From a virus, in IMG/VR virus record IMGVR_UViG_3300003937_000346, positions 78,723-142,722 of that record: 64,000 nucleotides of DNA. The stretch is one strand, 5' to 3'. This document shows, piece by piece, positions 34,654 through 43,290 of this stretch. The translations under genes and the position numbers were made by a program. How positions within the stretch are numbered: the stretch's first letter is position 1; each line of letters starts with the position of its first letter. Under the pieces are notes generated by a model. The model did no database searches, had not been told where the DNA came from, and worked only from the letters and a program-made list of their open reading frames with translations.

Positions 34654-34683
34654 CAAAGTTAAACAAATTTGTTGAATGTACAA
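34654..34683 (-). promoter_or_regulatory. Bacteroidota promoter TTG-N19-TAACTTTG
   Basis: TTG (34683-34681), 19 bases, TAACTTTG (34654-34661), an exact TAnnTTTG -7 box, 21 nt before ATG 34633. Best host-type promoter in the window. Confidence 0.7.
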
Positions 34684-34692
34684 GTATTCTTG

Positions 34693-37032
34693 TTATATTT
34701 TTGTATTAATTGATTGTATTGATGATATGTTTTCATTTTTCTCAATCATAAGTAGGTTATCCGACCATGTCCTAATTAATGGGTTATGTGAAATTACTAG
34801 TATGTGTTCGAAATATTCTTTAATTTTGATGAAGAATTCACCCACCATTTCTAAATTTTCGTCCGCAATCTTCCCAAATACTTCATCCATAACTACAATG
34901 TTTGGTTTTGGTAATGATGAAACCTTTGTTAGTACACTTCTAAGTGCTAAGGATGCAATTGTTCTTTCATACCCCGAACCAGCGTAAAGGGGTTTCACAA
35001 CCCTGGTATCTGTATCTATCATTATGAAATCAAGTTCATTACTACTATTAATTTTAATCTCTAATTTAAACATACAACTATCATCCAATAAATGACTTAG
35101 TTCATTGTTTAAAAATGGGATCATGTCTCTCAGAATAGTTTTAGAAATACCATTTTTACCAAACACGGTTAAATATACTTTATATGTTTCTAAAACTTTC
35201 TCCTCCACCAATATTTCTTTTATTAATTTCTTATTAATGTCGATTTTTTCGTTAAAGTTCTTTATATCATTCTTATACCTTTCAACCAAAATATTTGATT
35301 GTTTAATGTCAGAAGACGCAGTGTCTATTTGAGTTCTGAGTACTATTAGATCTTTATCTATTTGTATATTTCTTTCGTGTTTCTTTTTGTTAGCTTCAAA
35401 AAATTCTAGTTTGTTTTTTTTATCCTTCTTATCCATCTCGATTTGTCTAATCTCAAGTTCGTATCGAGTATTGATAAGTTTATTTTTTTCATAGGTCTCG
35501 TATTCTTTTTTCAGTGTTGAGAATTTGACTTCCTCTTCGGTCGTTATTTCAATTGTCTTATTAGTTTTATCAATGGTTTTCTCAAAATCCTTGATTTCTA
35601 ATTTTTTAGAGTTTATTTCTTTGGTGTGGTCCACGCCCTCTAAAGGTCGTTTACATGTAGGACATGTGCTCCCCTCAGTTAATTGGTGTATTTGGTCCTC
35701 ACATTTTTTTATGTTGTGAGTATCCTCCTTTACTTTAAATGATAAATCCCTCAATAAGTCCTTTATTGAATCATGTTTTTCTTCTAAATAATAATCTTTA
35801 GGTTCCTTTACAACTGTTTCTTTTAAAGTCTTATTAAGTCTTTTTATTTTTTCATCACAATCTTTAATTTCACTCTTAATTGTGGTTGGATTGGTCTTCA
35901 CTAAGGTCTGATCAACATCAGTGTGTTTCTCACTTAATATTTTCTCTTTCTTTTCTTCTAAATCTTTTAATTTTTTAGTTGCATCTGTTAAATCCTTCTT
36001 TTTCTTAGAAATTTCCCCATCCTTTATTTTAATCTGATCATAATATGTCTCTATCTGATTCTCTAAGGTAAACTTATCTTTAGTGTTAGATAACATCTTT
36101 CTTTCATAGGTGTTTTTCATTTCCCTACAAACCCTTTCCTTCTCTTTTAACGCCTCTAGACCTATAAATTTCGTAAGTATTTGACCTCTTTCGGTTGGTT
36201 TGGTGTCTATCAACTCCTCTAAGTTATATCCTGTGGTTAATATTGTTGAGAGGAAGTCTTTTTTCGTTCCTATTGCTTTGACAATGAACTTTTCCGTTTC
36301 TTTACGTTGTTCTCCCGATAAGTTCTTATATGTGCCATCTTCAAGAATTTTATGAAACTGTAAATCATTTTTTACTGTGTATTTCTCAGATCTACCTAAT
36401 TTTCTAGTTACTTCTCTTTCAATCACATAGTCCTCACCATCGATAGTTATCACACCTTTTACATGTACACGGTTTTTATCGGTAAATCTATTAAAAATCT
36501 CTTCAGATTTGTTTGTTTTGGTGGTGCTGTTAAAGAATAAAAACATTAATAAATCTACTGTAGAGGTAGATTTCCCACCAAAATTCCTTGGATTAGATTC
36601 CACAACAGTAATACCGTCTAAATTCTCAAAATCTATTTTATTGTTTTCCCCAAAAGATAGAAAGTTTGAAAACTCAACATTTTTAATATACCACCTATTA
36701 TACTTGATAATTGTCTCATCTTGTGCAAAAATAGTTTCATTAACCTTATTATCTAATCTATCAATCATGTCACCATGAGTAACAATGTTATTTTGTTTAA
36801 TGAAGTCATTCATTAATAACTTCTGATAATTAGGATCTAAAATACTTTCACTTATTTCTAGTGATTTTAGTTTATTATTATTGTTTGTGGTTTGAATTTT
36901 GGTAATTACCTTAATGAATCTAGTGTTGTATTTTTCTTTAAAGTAATTTTTAACCCTCTTCATTTTTTCAGGTGTGAATGCTTCAGGGGTATCATGCCAT
37001 GTTACTTTTATGTATGGATTTTCGTGTTTCAT
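34693..37032 (-). CDS. SbcC/Rad50-like recombination endonuclease subunit (T4 gp46-like)
   Basis: 779 aa. N-terminal ATPase half: NFLSFGENNKIDFENLDGIT then NPRNFGGKSTST as Walker A; the first Gly of GxxGxGK is Pro. Long antiparallel coiled coils with a central zinc hook CPTC (STCPTCKRPL). C-terminal half: signature-like YAGSGYERTIASLALRSVL, Walker B NIVVMDEVFGKI and switch His in ILVISHNPLI. It works with the Mre11-like nuclease (38459-39262) to process DNA ends for recombination-dependent replication. The two genes are separated by three small genes. Confidence 0.92.
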   Translation of the reverse strand: MKHENPYIKVTWHDTPEAFTPEKMKRVKNYFKEKYNTRFIKVITKIQTTNNNNKLKSLEISESILDPNYQKLLMNDFIKQNNIVTHGDMIDRLDNKVNETIFAQDETIIKYNRWYIKNVEFSNFLSFGENNKIDFENLDGITVVESNPRNFGGKSTSTVDLLMFLFFNSTTKTNKSEEIFNRFTDKNRVHVKGVITIDGEDYVIEREVTRKLGRSEKYTVKNDLQFHKILEDGTYKNLSGEQRKETEKFIVKAIGTKKDFLSTILTTGYNLEELIDTKPTERGQILTKFIGLEALKEKERVCREMKNTYERKMLSNTKDKFTLENQIETYYDQIKIKDGEISKKKKDLTDATKKLKDLEEKKEKILSEKHTDVDQTLVKTNPTTIKSEIKDCDEKIKRLNKTLKETVVKEPKDYYLEEKHDSIKDLLRDLSFKVKEDTHNIKKCEDQIHQLTEGSTCPTCKRPLEGVDHTKEINSKKLEIKDFEKTIDKTNKTIEITTEEEVKFSTLKKEYETYEKNKLINTRYELEIRQIEMDKKDKKNKLEFFEANKKKHERNIQIDKDLIVLRTQIDTASSDIKQSNILVERYKNDIKNFNEKIDINKKLIKEILVEEKVLETYKVYLTVFGKNGISKTILRDMIPFLNNELSHLLDDSCMFKLEIKINSSNELDFIMIDTDTRVVKPLYAGSGYERTIASLALRSVLTKVSSLPKPNIVVMDEVFGKIADENLEMVGEFFIKIKEYFEHILVISHNPLIRTWSDNLLMIEKNENISSIQSINTKI

Positions 37033-37545
37033 TTATTTTACTTTATAGTATTTTCCATTTTTTACATTGTAAGTTTCTACATCACTTTCCCTGAAGGATA
37101 ACCATTCCTCAACTTCATTACTGTTTGAAGGTTTAAATTTGGTTCTAACTAACTTTTTAGAATTCCTAACCGTCTCGGGACGAATGATCAAGAACTGAGT
37201 GAAATCAACATTAGACCTTACAAATATATTCTTATGACTACTTGGATTAACCCTTACTTTATTGTAGTACGTATATTCATCTAACCAATACTTCTCTTTC
37301 CTAATTGGGATATTTGCAGTCCTAAAAGACTGTTCAGATATAAGTGAGTAATTGTTGTTTTCCCAAAAATTACCGCTCCATTTACCATGTTCAACCTCCA
37401 CACCTAACGTGGGATCGTTTATACCTACAAGATCTATCTTATTGTGTATGTCATTATGTTTTAAATTAATTCTAAACCGTTGTTTAAAAAATTTAATCAC
37501 TTCATTCCTAATAAGAGTATCATTGAATTTACCCGGTATAAACAT
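37033..37545 (-). CDS. putative PD-(D/E)XK-like nuclease, 170 aa
   Basis: The segment KIDLVGINDPTLGVEVEHGKW places an Asp before a strand ending EVEHGKW, a plausible D...ExK-type active site. The rest is alpha/beta with many aromatic residues (WENNNYSLISEQSFRTANI; KNIFVRSNVDFTQFLIIRPE). Length fits small restriction-like nucleases. It abuts the gp46-like gene, so a role in DNA processing is plausible. No close family is recalled, and the call relies on the motif alone. Confidence 0.5.
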   Translation of the reverse strand: MFIPGKFNDTLIRNEVIKFFKQRFRINLKHNDIHNKIDLVGINDPTLGVEVEHGKWSGNFWENNNYSLISEQSFRTANIPIRKEKYWLDEYTYYNKVRVNPSSHKNIFVRSNVDFTQFLIIRPETVRNSKKLVRTKFKPSNSNEVEEWLSFRESDVETYNVKNGKYYKVK

Positions 37546-37553
37546 TCATGGTC

Positions 37554-37865
37554 TTATTTTATTCTACTTTCTTCGAAAAATTCTACAAAAGAGTTTATTG
37601 CCCAAACGACACCCGCGGTGAATAATCCGTCAAAGAATATCCCAAAATAACCTACCGAGAAAATTTTTGAACTTATACCTCCTAAGGTTAACGATAAAAA
37701 GAAACCCACCCATGTTGATGTACATAGAGGACAATTAACTAATTCACCGAAAAACTTTGAGTGTTTGTTGATCCAATTACGAAGACCTTCGAATATTGAT
37801 CCGTATACTATTATGGTCGTCATTCCATACGCCATAAAACTCCAAAATATTAATAAACCTATCAT
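37554..37865 (-). CDS. DUF1360-type membrane protein, 103 aa
   Basis: Three probable helices: LLIFWSFMAYGMTTIIVYGS, WVGFFLSLTLGGIS and DGLFTAGVVWAINSFVEFF. The loop before the second has NCPLCTSTWVG, the Cys-x-x-Cys Trp signature of DUF1360 proteins known from phages and bacteria. The function is unknown. It has a host-type promoter with TATCTTTT. Confidence 0.72.
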   Translation of the reverse strand: MIGLLIFWSFMAYGMTTIIVYGSIFEGLRNWINKHSKFFGELVNCPLCTSTWVGFFLSLTLGGISSKIFSVGYFGIFFDGLFTAGVVWAINSFVEFFEESRIK

Positions 37866-37868
37866 ATT

Positions 37869-37899
37869 AAAAGATACGTAAATTAATATTAAGAGTCAA
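37869..37899 (-). promoter_or_regulatory. Bacteroidota-type promoter TTG-N20-TATCTTTT
   Basis: TTGACT begins at 37899; 20 bases later TATCTTTT (37869-37876), 4 nt before ATG 37865, implying a nearly leaderless message. Confidence 0.55.
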
Positions 37900-37905
37900 C
37901 CCCGT

Positions 37906-38493
37906 TTACTCGTCGTATAATGAGTTTAGGTTGGAATTTTTAATGTATTTTGCTTTGTTTAGGTTGGATAGAGATGAGGTTATTTTTTCTAACTCCTCTT
38001 TAAGTTTTTTATTCTCTTCTTTCAATTTCTCAATCTCATCGTTATTGATAACCTCCTTTACAACTTTCTTAGGTTTCTTTTTAAGTTTTGTCTCAAGTGA
38101 GGTGACTTTTTTTGATAGTCCTTTTTTATCTTTTTCTAATTCAGAGATTTTATCACCGAGTTGTTTGACCTGCTCGTCATCAGTTATGTATATTTCCTTT
38201 TCTACTATTACTTCGATAGGTTTTTCTACTTCAACTATCTTTTCAACCTCTTTGATTACTTCAACAGGTTTTTCTACTTCTTTGATTACTTCAATTTCTT
38301 TTACGACTTCTTTCTCAATCTCCTTAATGACTTCCTTACCTTTTAAAAAGGAGGGAGTTTCACCGTATTTTAAGATAGTGAATCCTCTGTCAAATGTTTC
38401 CTTTGCTAACTTGTTTACCTTAACTATTTTATTTAGTTCACAGTATTCAAGGAATTCATCATCCAATATTAAGGAGGATTTCTTTTTCATCAT
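37906..38493 (-). CDS. coiled-coil protein with KEVEKPVEVIKE repeats, about 195 aa
   Basis: I use ATG 38493 (two adjacent ATGs), since the longer frame starts at TTG. N-terminal globular part (SLILDDEFLEYCELNKIVKV) with LKYGETPSF. Residues 50-110 are repeats of KEVEKPVEVIKEVEKIVEVE. A coiled coil follows (LEKDKKGLSKKVTSLETKLK; IEKLKEENKKLKEELEKI). Overlaps the Mre11-like gene by about 35 nt. A structural or bridging role is likely; no known family is recognised. Confidence 0.65.
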   Translation of the reverse strand: MMKKKSSLILDDEFLEYCELNKIVKVNKLAKETFDRGFTILKYGETPSFLKGKEVIKEIEKEVVKEIEVIKEVEKPVEVIKEVEKIVEVEKPIEVIVEKEIYITDDEQVKQLGDKISELEKDKKGLSKKVTSLETKLKKKPKKVVKEVINNDEIEKLKEENKKLKEELEKITSSLSNLNKAKYIKNSNLNSLYDE

Positions 38494-39262
38494 CAATATC
38501 TTTAATGTCGTTTATTGAGAAGTGAAGAAATGGTTGTTTGTTTTCCAAATCAAAGAACTCATAGTCATCGGTCTCTACATCATAAATACCATATCCGTGA
38601 TGTTTTACCGTTTCGCCAAAGTTTTGTTGTACTAATGAACCAACCATAACCGCTCTCCCACCATCAGGTAATTCAAAAACTTGTCTCTTATGAATGTCTC
38701 CACATAATAATATGTCAAGGTCCTTAAAATTTAAAGGAGAATATCCGTCTTCAAACTCATAACCAGTGTCGGTGGATAATCCCGCAATTGGACTATGGAA
38801 AAGACCGACATATAACCCGTCTTCTTTTTCAAATACAGGTCTTTGATTGTGTTGGTATAGTGAGTAGACAACCCAATTAATATTCTCGTCTTTATAAACC
38901 TCACTATCTTTATAGTAGACAATGTTGTCGTTTTTCATCATTTCAACAACAGGTGTTATACTATCAACCCTTTCGTGATTATTTTCTAAGAAATCATGAT
39001 TACCGGGTATGATAACTACCTTACCTATTTCACGAGTAATGTCATTTAAGAATTTAGATAATATTACTAATTGTTCGTTAGATATGTTTATCTTTTCATG
39101 AACCAAGTCACCCGCAATAACGACCCTTATTTCGTGGTATTCATAACCCTTTACTTGTTCCTTAGCACTCTCAATAAACTTTTCAAATTGTTCAATATAC
39201 ATATCGTGGTACTTAGTCCTACGTATATGTATGTCGGCAGTATGTATAATTTTTTTAATCAT
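38459..39262 (-). CDS. SbcD/Mre11-like nuclease subunit (T4 gp47-like)
   Basis: 267 aa calcineurin-like phosphoesterase. The motifs run in order: HTADIHIR at 7-14, AGDLVHEK, IIPGNHDF, GLFHSP and LLCGDIHKRQ. In the last, D replaces the second His position of the usual GHxH, as in many phage Mre11s. These bind two Mn ions and give exo- and endonuclease action on DNA ends, in complex with the gp46-like ATPase. The C-terminus is short and lacks a clear capping domain. Confidence 0.92.
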   Translation of the reverse strand: MIKKIIHTADIHIRRTKYHDMYIEQFEKFIESAKEQVKGYEYHEIRVVIAGDLVHEKINISNEQLVILSKFLNDITREIGKVVIIPGNHDFLENNHERVDSITPVVEMMKNDNIVYYKDSEVYKDENINWVVYSLYQHNQRPVFEKEDGLYVGLFHSPIAGLSTDTGYEFEDGYSPLNFKDLDILLCGDIHKRQVFELPDGGRAVMVGSLVQQNFGETVKHHGYGIYDVETDDYEFFDLENKQPFLHFSINDIKDIDDEKEILLNIG

Positions 39263-39494
39263 TTCTATTTGATTTAGCTCGTTTTCTTTCTCTTCTAAGT
39301 TTTTTATCTGATAAACCTCTGTTTTCTATATCTTTAGTTTCGGTTTTGTTGTTAGTTTTTACCTTAACAGATTTTCTATTTTTCTTATATTCTTCTTTAC
39401 TACAATAAAACCAAGAACCACTACTAACCAACATTTCTGCAGTAGAGTCATCAACTCTTCTTACGTCTTCACTATTATTTTTAACTGTTTTCAT
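39255..39494 (-). CDS. hypothetical basic protein, 79 aa
   Basis: N-terminal VRRVDDSTAEMLVSSGSWFY is followed by CSKEEYKKN and a Lys/Arg-rich tail (RRERKRAKSNRND). The AEMLVSSGSWFYCSKEEYK part is the pattern of a small, widespread phage protein that folds as a short beta/alpha unit. A nucleic-acid-binding role is possible from charge alone. It overlaps the Mre11-like gene by 8 nt. Confidence 0.65.
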   Translation of the reverse strand: MKTVKNNSEDVRRVDDSTAEMLVSSGSWFYCSKEEYKKNRKSVKVKTNNKTETKDIENRGLSDKKLRRERKRAKSNRND

Positions 39495-39495
39495 A

Positions 39496-40251
39496 TTACT
39501 CTCTTTTATAATCGTCTTCTATTCTAATGATATCGTCCTCACCAAAGTAAGTTCCTGTTTGGACTTCTACAAATTCAACAACCTCATCTGTCTCATTCCA
39601 TGCTCTGTGTTTTCTCCCTTTAGGTATTCTAACTGATTGTCCCTCACCTCTAAAAATTTTTTCATCATCTAATACAATGGTCAAAGTTCCTTTGGTGACT
39701 GTCCATACCTCCTGCCTTTCAGTATGGTATTGGTAAGACATTCTTTGTTCTGGATTTAATATAATATTCTTTACTTTACATTTATCTGTTTCGTAAACTA
39801 CTTTATATTCACCCCAAGGTTTAACCTCACTTTGATAAGTCGACTCACTTATCAGTTTTTTAAATTTTGTGGTAGACCATCCATGATCCCTATTAATCCA
39901 TGATATTGGAATATCTAACTCATCGCCAGTGAATTTTCGGTCTTTATAGTCAACACCTTGGAACCTTACGTCGGGTTTTATCTCTTTAAGAAGTTCAACC
40001 AAATCCTTTTCATATGTATATGTATATATATTTGAAATGAATCTTATAGAGAAAAGGATCTGCATTCTTTCCTGTATATCTAAAATTGGTTTTAATTTTT
40101 CTTTAGGTCTTTCAATTGATGGATCGGTATGTAATAAAATTATAAACTCTTCACATTGATCGAAACACTCTTTAAACATGTGAACATAACCTGGATGAAT
40201 AATATCAAAATTACCCGCAATAACTCCTTTCTTAAATTTCTTCTCCATCAT
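39496..40251 (-). CDS. nucleotidyltransferase-cupin fusion protein, 251 aa
   Basis: Residues 1-135 are a cytidylyltransferase-like domain: KKGVIAGNFDIIHPGYVHMF (HPGY for the usual HxGH), TDPSIERP and RDHGWSTTKFKKLI (for ISSTxI). Residues 140-250 are a mannose-6-phosphate-isomerase type II cupin: VKPWGEYKVV, QRMSYQYHTERQEVWTVTKG, VRIPKGRKHRAWN. Such a pair would activate a sugar phosphate as a nucleotide sugar. HPGY instead of HxGH may weaken catalysis. Its start overlaps the next nucleotidyltransferase gene by 20 nt. Confidence 0.78.
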   Translation of the reverse strand: MMEKKFKKGVIAGNFDIIHPGYVHMFKECFDQCEEFIILLHTDPSIERPKEKLKPILDIQERMQILFSIRFISNIYTYTYEKDLVELLKEIKPDVRFQGVDYKDRKFTGDELDIPISWINRDHGWSTTKFKKLISESTYQSEVKPWGEYKVVYETDKCKVKNIILNPEQRMSYQYHTERQEVWTVTKGTLTIVLDDEKIFRGEGQSVRIPKGRKHRAWNETDEVVEFVEVQTGTYFGEDDIIRIEDDYKRE

Positions 40252-40681
40252 TTAATATGTTTGGGTTTTGTTGTATGGTCTGTCTTGTAATAAGATCTTT
40301 TATTTTAGTAGTTGACCAATTATGGGATCTAGTTGTATATATTACCTCTATTGGTAGTTCTTTCCCTGTGAAATCTTTACCTAAATAATCTTCACCCAAT
40401 ATTCTGATATCAGGTTTAATTATATTTATCAATTCTAATAATTCTTCTTCTGTTTGGTATACGAATACTTCATCTATGTATTGTATAGACATTAGAGTTT
40501 TATATCTTTCGTAAAGAGGGATAACAGGTTTATATTTACTTTTTCTATGTAAAGATGGATCTCTTTGTAGGAAGACAATAAACCAATCACAATGTTGTTT
40601 TGCGGTCTCGAAAGTGTATATATAACCCGGATGTAATAAATCAAAATTACCCGCAGTAAAACCTATCTTTCCTTTTCCCAT
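40232..40681 (-). CDS. cytidylyltransferase-like nucleotidyltransferase, 149 aa
   Basis: One-domain paralogue of the N-terminal half of the fusion next door: KIGFTAGNFDLLHPGYIYTF, RDPSLHRK, SHNWSTTKIKDLI. Fold and length match glycerol-3-phosphate and HldE-type cytidylyl/adenylyltransferases, with HPGY for HxGH. The product substrate cannot be told. Tandem placement suggests a heteromer or a two-step pathway for a modified sugar or nucleotide. Its ATG shares bases with the RecB-like gene stop. Confidence 0.75.
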   Translation of the reverse strand: MGKGKIGFTAGNFDLLHPGYIYTFETAKQHCDWFIVFLQRDPSLHRKSKYKPVIPLYERYKTLMSIQYIDEVFVYQTEEELLELINIIKPDIRILGEDYLGKDFTGKELPIEVIYTTRSHNWSTTKIKDLITRQTIQQNPNILNDGEEI

Positions 40682-41535
40682 TATTTTAAAACTTTATCCA
40701 TATCCATTAAAAGGATTTTATGTGTGACATCTTTAGGTACCCTATATTCCTCATAACTCATATCTTCCTTTACCAAGACGATTATACAACCTAACAATTT
40801 CTTGTGTTCAAAATCCGAACCCTCTAACATCTTCATAAGAAGTCTACCGTAAAAGGGTAGTTGTAAATAATAGTGACCTAATGCAGTACTATCTACATTA
40901 TCAAAAGGTGGATACATTTTTTTTGTGTAATGTTTCTTTTTAAAGTTTTCAGGTTTATTTGTTTTCCAATCAGTAATAACAATACCATAATCGGTACCTT
41001 CTTTATTCTCAACTAACCACACCTTATCAGGTTGACCCACATAACCTAAATCAGGATCACCTAAGACAATTTCCGTATCGAGTAATACTGCATTTCTTTC
41101 GTGCATTAACTTTATAAAGTCTTTTCCCGCACCTATCATATTATTACTTCGTTCTATTTGTTCCTCATCACATTGATATATTGGTTCTCTTACATCTTTA
41201 TAATCTCCGTACTCTGAGATCAACTCTTTTTCTAAAATGTAATGTACCCTACTCCCTTGGTTAGTTGCGTAAGTTCCTTTATCGGCCCACTCCTTTAATA
41301 ATTCTTTCTGTTTTTGTTTGTCTCCCTTAGACATTCTCCATGAGATACCTTCAGAATCAAACTCTTCATAGAATTTTTTTATAACCTTGGATACCGATGG
41401 ATAATTAGACCTAATCATACCATTATTATCCCTCATGAAATATAAATGGTCTTCCTCAATAAAAGTTAAACTTATATCTTCTCTTCTTTTATTTAGTATT
41501 TTTCTTATTTTCTCTGCCTCTTTATTTAAATCCAT
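40681..41535 (-). CDS. RecB/Cas4-type PD-(D/E)XK exonuclease, 284 aa
   Basis: Residues 95-230 hold GSRVHYILEKEL (GxxxH), a LDTEIVLGDPDLGYVGQPDK region (GQPD), VITDWKTNK (catalytic D-x-K) and YYLQLPFYGRLL (QxxxY). The N-terminus has an SYPSVSKVIKKFYEEFD-type motif seen in many phage PD-DExK nucleases. It probably degrades or trims DNA ends in replication or host-DNA breakdown. The gene is coupled to the primase by TAATG and lies in the replication block. Confidence 0.85.
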   Translation of the reverse strand: MDLNKEAEKIRKILNKRREDISLTFIEEDHLYFMRDNNGMIRSNYPSVSKVIKKFYEEFDSEGISWRMSKGDKQKQKELLKEWADKGTYATNQGSRVHYILEKELISEYGDYKDVREPIYQCDEEQIERSNNMIGAGKDFIKLMHERNAVLLDTEIVLGDPDLGYVGQPDKVWLVENKEGTDYGIVITDWKTNKPENFKKKHYTKKMYPPFDNVDSTALGHYYLQLPFYGRLLMKMLEGSDFEHKKLLGCIIVLVKEDMSYEEYRVPKDVTHKILLMDMDKVLK

Positions 41536-42476
41536 TAATCTAATTGTGTTTCGTTGTGATTTGATAAGTCACCACCCATATCGGCAATGTCCTTATCTGA
41601 GTCTAATTTTATTACCCATATTTTACCCATGAGTCTTCCCACATTCATTCTGTGGTATAATTTTACAGTATCTGACCACGCATCCCCATCCAAAACAATG
41701 GTTACTTTATTTGCGTTATCATATATTTTTTCCAATAAATTATCGGTAATGAACTTACCTAACATTGGTATAGAGTTTTCTAAAAATAAACTATCAAATG
41801 CCCCCTCAACAATATAAACGGGTTTGTCCCAATCTATCAAATGTTCGTTCCATATTAGATTATCTTTATCTGCTTGGGGATTCATATACTTTCTCCTACT
41901 ATACCTTGTAAAAGACCTAGCAACAAAATAATTTATGTCATCGTATTCATCGTACGACGGTATAATTACCCTATTTTCATATAAACCATTGTCACAATAA
42001 CCAATTCGGTATTTTTTAATCATTTCATCGGTTATATTTCTACCCCTCAAATAATTGTATGCTCGTTTATATTGGTGTGTCAATTTTCTACCTGTACTCG
42101 CCTCTGAAAATTCTATAAATTCTTTAGGTAGTCTTAATTTTTTAAATTTTTTATCTGCCCGATATACAAATTCATCAGGACTATATAATTTGAAATCTCT
42201 AATTTGTATTTTACTACCATACTTGTAAACTAACCTATTTAAATGTCCGTGTGTGTGGTGGGTTTCAGAACAAACCCAACATTTATATACAAACATTTTA
42301 TAGTTTATCTCTAAATTACCTTTACCATCACCTTCATCTAAACCCTTTACATCATGTGAACATACGGGACAATCGAACGTAATTTGACCCCTCGCATCAT
42401 TGTGTGATCTACTGTCACCAAATATATCGTGGAGAACATCAACTAACGGTATAAAATCTACTTCTTGGGTCATCAT
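41535..42476 (-). CDS. DnaG-type DNA primase (zinc finger plus TOPRIM)
   Basis: I start at ATG 42476 (MMTQEVDFIPLVDVLHDIFG), since the longer frame would begin inside the terminator hairpin. N-terminal zinc-binding Cys pairs: DCPVCSHDV and YKCWVCSETHHTHG (CHC2-like). Fingers region: RGRNITDEMIKKYRIGYCDN. TOPRIM: VYIVEGAFDSL (catalytic Glu) and IVLDGDAWSD (DxD). It makes RNA primers for lagging-strand synthesis. About 313 residues, shorter than bacterial DnaG because it lacks the helicase-binding domain, and similar to phage primases. Confidence 0.88.
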   Translation of the reverse strand: MMTQEVDFIPLVDVLHDIFGDSRSHNDARGQITFDCPVCSHDVKGLDEGDGKGNLEINYKMFVYKCWVCSETHHTHGHLNRLVYKYGSKIQIRDFKLYSPDEFVYRADKKFKKLRLPKEFIEFSEASTGRKLTHQYKRAYNYLRGRNITDEMIKKYRIGYCDNGLYENRVIIPSYDEYDDINYFVARSFTRYSRRKYMNPQADKDNLIWNEHLIDWDKPVYIVEGAFDSLFLENSIPMLGKFITDNLLEKIYDNANKVTIVLDGDAWSDTVKLYHRMNVGRLMGKIWVIKLDSDKDIADMGGDLSNHNETQLD

Positions 42477-42482
42477 AGTTAT

Positions 42483-42490
42483 AATATACG
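42483..42490 (-). promoter_or_regulatory. possible -7 box CGTATATT before the primase
   Basis: Coding-strand CGTATATTATAAC lies 7 nt upstream of ATG 42476, just after a terminator. No TTG at the 19-20 nt spacing was found, so this is weaker than others of its class. Confidence 0.35.
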
Positions 42491-42503
42491 AAAAATAAAT
42501 GAC

Positions 42504-42539
42504 AAAAAAAAGTCCCCAGGAACACCACTCCCTGGGGAC
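42504..42539 (-). terminator. rho-independent terminator after RuvC-like gene
   Basis: Minus strand GTCCCCAGG...CCTGGGGAC makes a 9-bp perfect stem with a 10-nt loop, followed by T8. It ends the unit coming from 43241 and isolates the primase operon. Confidence 0.85.
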
Positions 42540-42635
42540 AACCAACCAACGTATAAGGAATAAACCCTATACGCCCCGTTTTCTCTTTTCATTAATAAAT
42601 ATAAGTAATTTTATTAAGAAAGTAAAGTCCCTTTC

Positions 42636-43241
42636 TTATTTCCCCTCACTTTTTATTTTATTTATGTATCCTATAACCGCAGTGGCCGCATCACTCATGT
42701 CATAGTTTTCTTTTTTAAGGTTACCTGTCCTTGCGAGTGGCCATTCGACTTCAGGAAATAAATCATTTACGTGCTCCCATACCACATGTTTTTTATCTAT
42801 GGTTTTAGGGTAACCCCCAAACAATACGTTTCTACCCTTTGTGTTTTTACCCACTAGATCGGGGAATGCAAATTTTCTTGCATTATATGTTGATATAAAA
42901 GTTGGTACAATACCTAAGACATCAAAACATGATAAAAGAATCATACTATTATATCTAAGTAGAGTACCTACCGTGTAAACATTGTTTGAATTTAATAGTG
43001 GTTCTTCGATAATGACCTTAGTAATACCAATATCTTTATAGTTTTCTAAGTGTTTTCTAAAACCATCCGCCTTTTTAAGTAGTTCTTCTATCTTATCTTC
43101 GGGTTTTGGTTTTATCTTAGGTGAAAAGTGAGTTAACTCAAGTAAATGAGAACCAGTTATGTCAAATAATGCCCACCCAATTGTTTTTGTGGAAATATCT
43201 AACCCTAATATTTTTGGTTTATTTTTAAATTTCTTGTCCAT
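42636..43241 (-). CDS. RuvC/RNase H-fold Holliday-junction resolvase-like protein, 201 aa
   Basis: I choose ATG 43241 (MDKKFKNKPKILGLDIST); the frame can be extended to a TTG at 43259. The retroviral integrase-like fold has its acidic residues in place: Asp in ILGLDISTKTIGW, Glu in KVIIEEPL, and Asp in NYDMSDAATAVIGYI. The VYTVGTLLRYN helix and the NARKFAF part recall phage RuvC-like resolvases. It probably resolves recombination branches before packaging, in place of T4 endonuclease VII (gp49). A terminator follows. Confidence 0.88.
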   Translation of the reverse strand: MDKKFKNKPKILGLDISTKTIGWALFDITGSHLLELTHFSPKIKPKPEDKIEELLKKADGFRKHLENYKDIGITKVIIEEPLLNSNNVYTVGTLLRYNSMILLSCFDVLGIVPTFISTYNARKFAFPDLVGKNTKGRNVLFGGYPKTIDKKHVVWEHVNDLFPEVEWPLARTGNLKKENYDMSDAATAVIGYINKIKSEGK

Positions 43242-43290
43242 ATAAATGTATATAGACAATTAATAAGTAAATTTAAGGAGATTGTAAAGA

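Noticed and set aside
37931-38518. 195-aa plus-strand open frame opposite the coiled-coil gene
   Set aside because: Phe/Ser-rich shadow of Glu/Lys repeats on the other strand.
42470-42583. 37-codon minus-strand open frame starting MKRENGAYR
   Set aside because: It runs through the strong terminator hairpin and T8, so it is unlikely to be translated as a full message.
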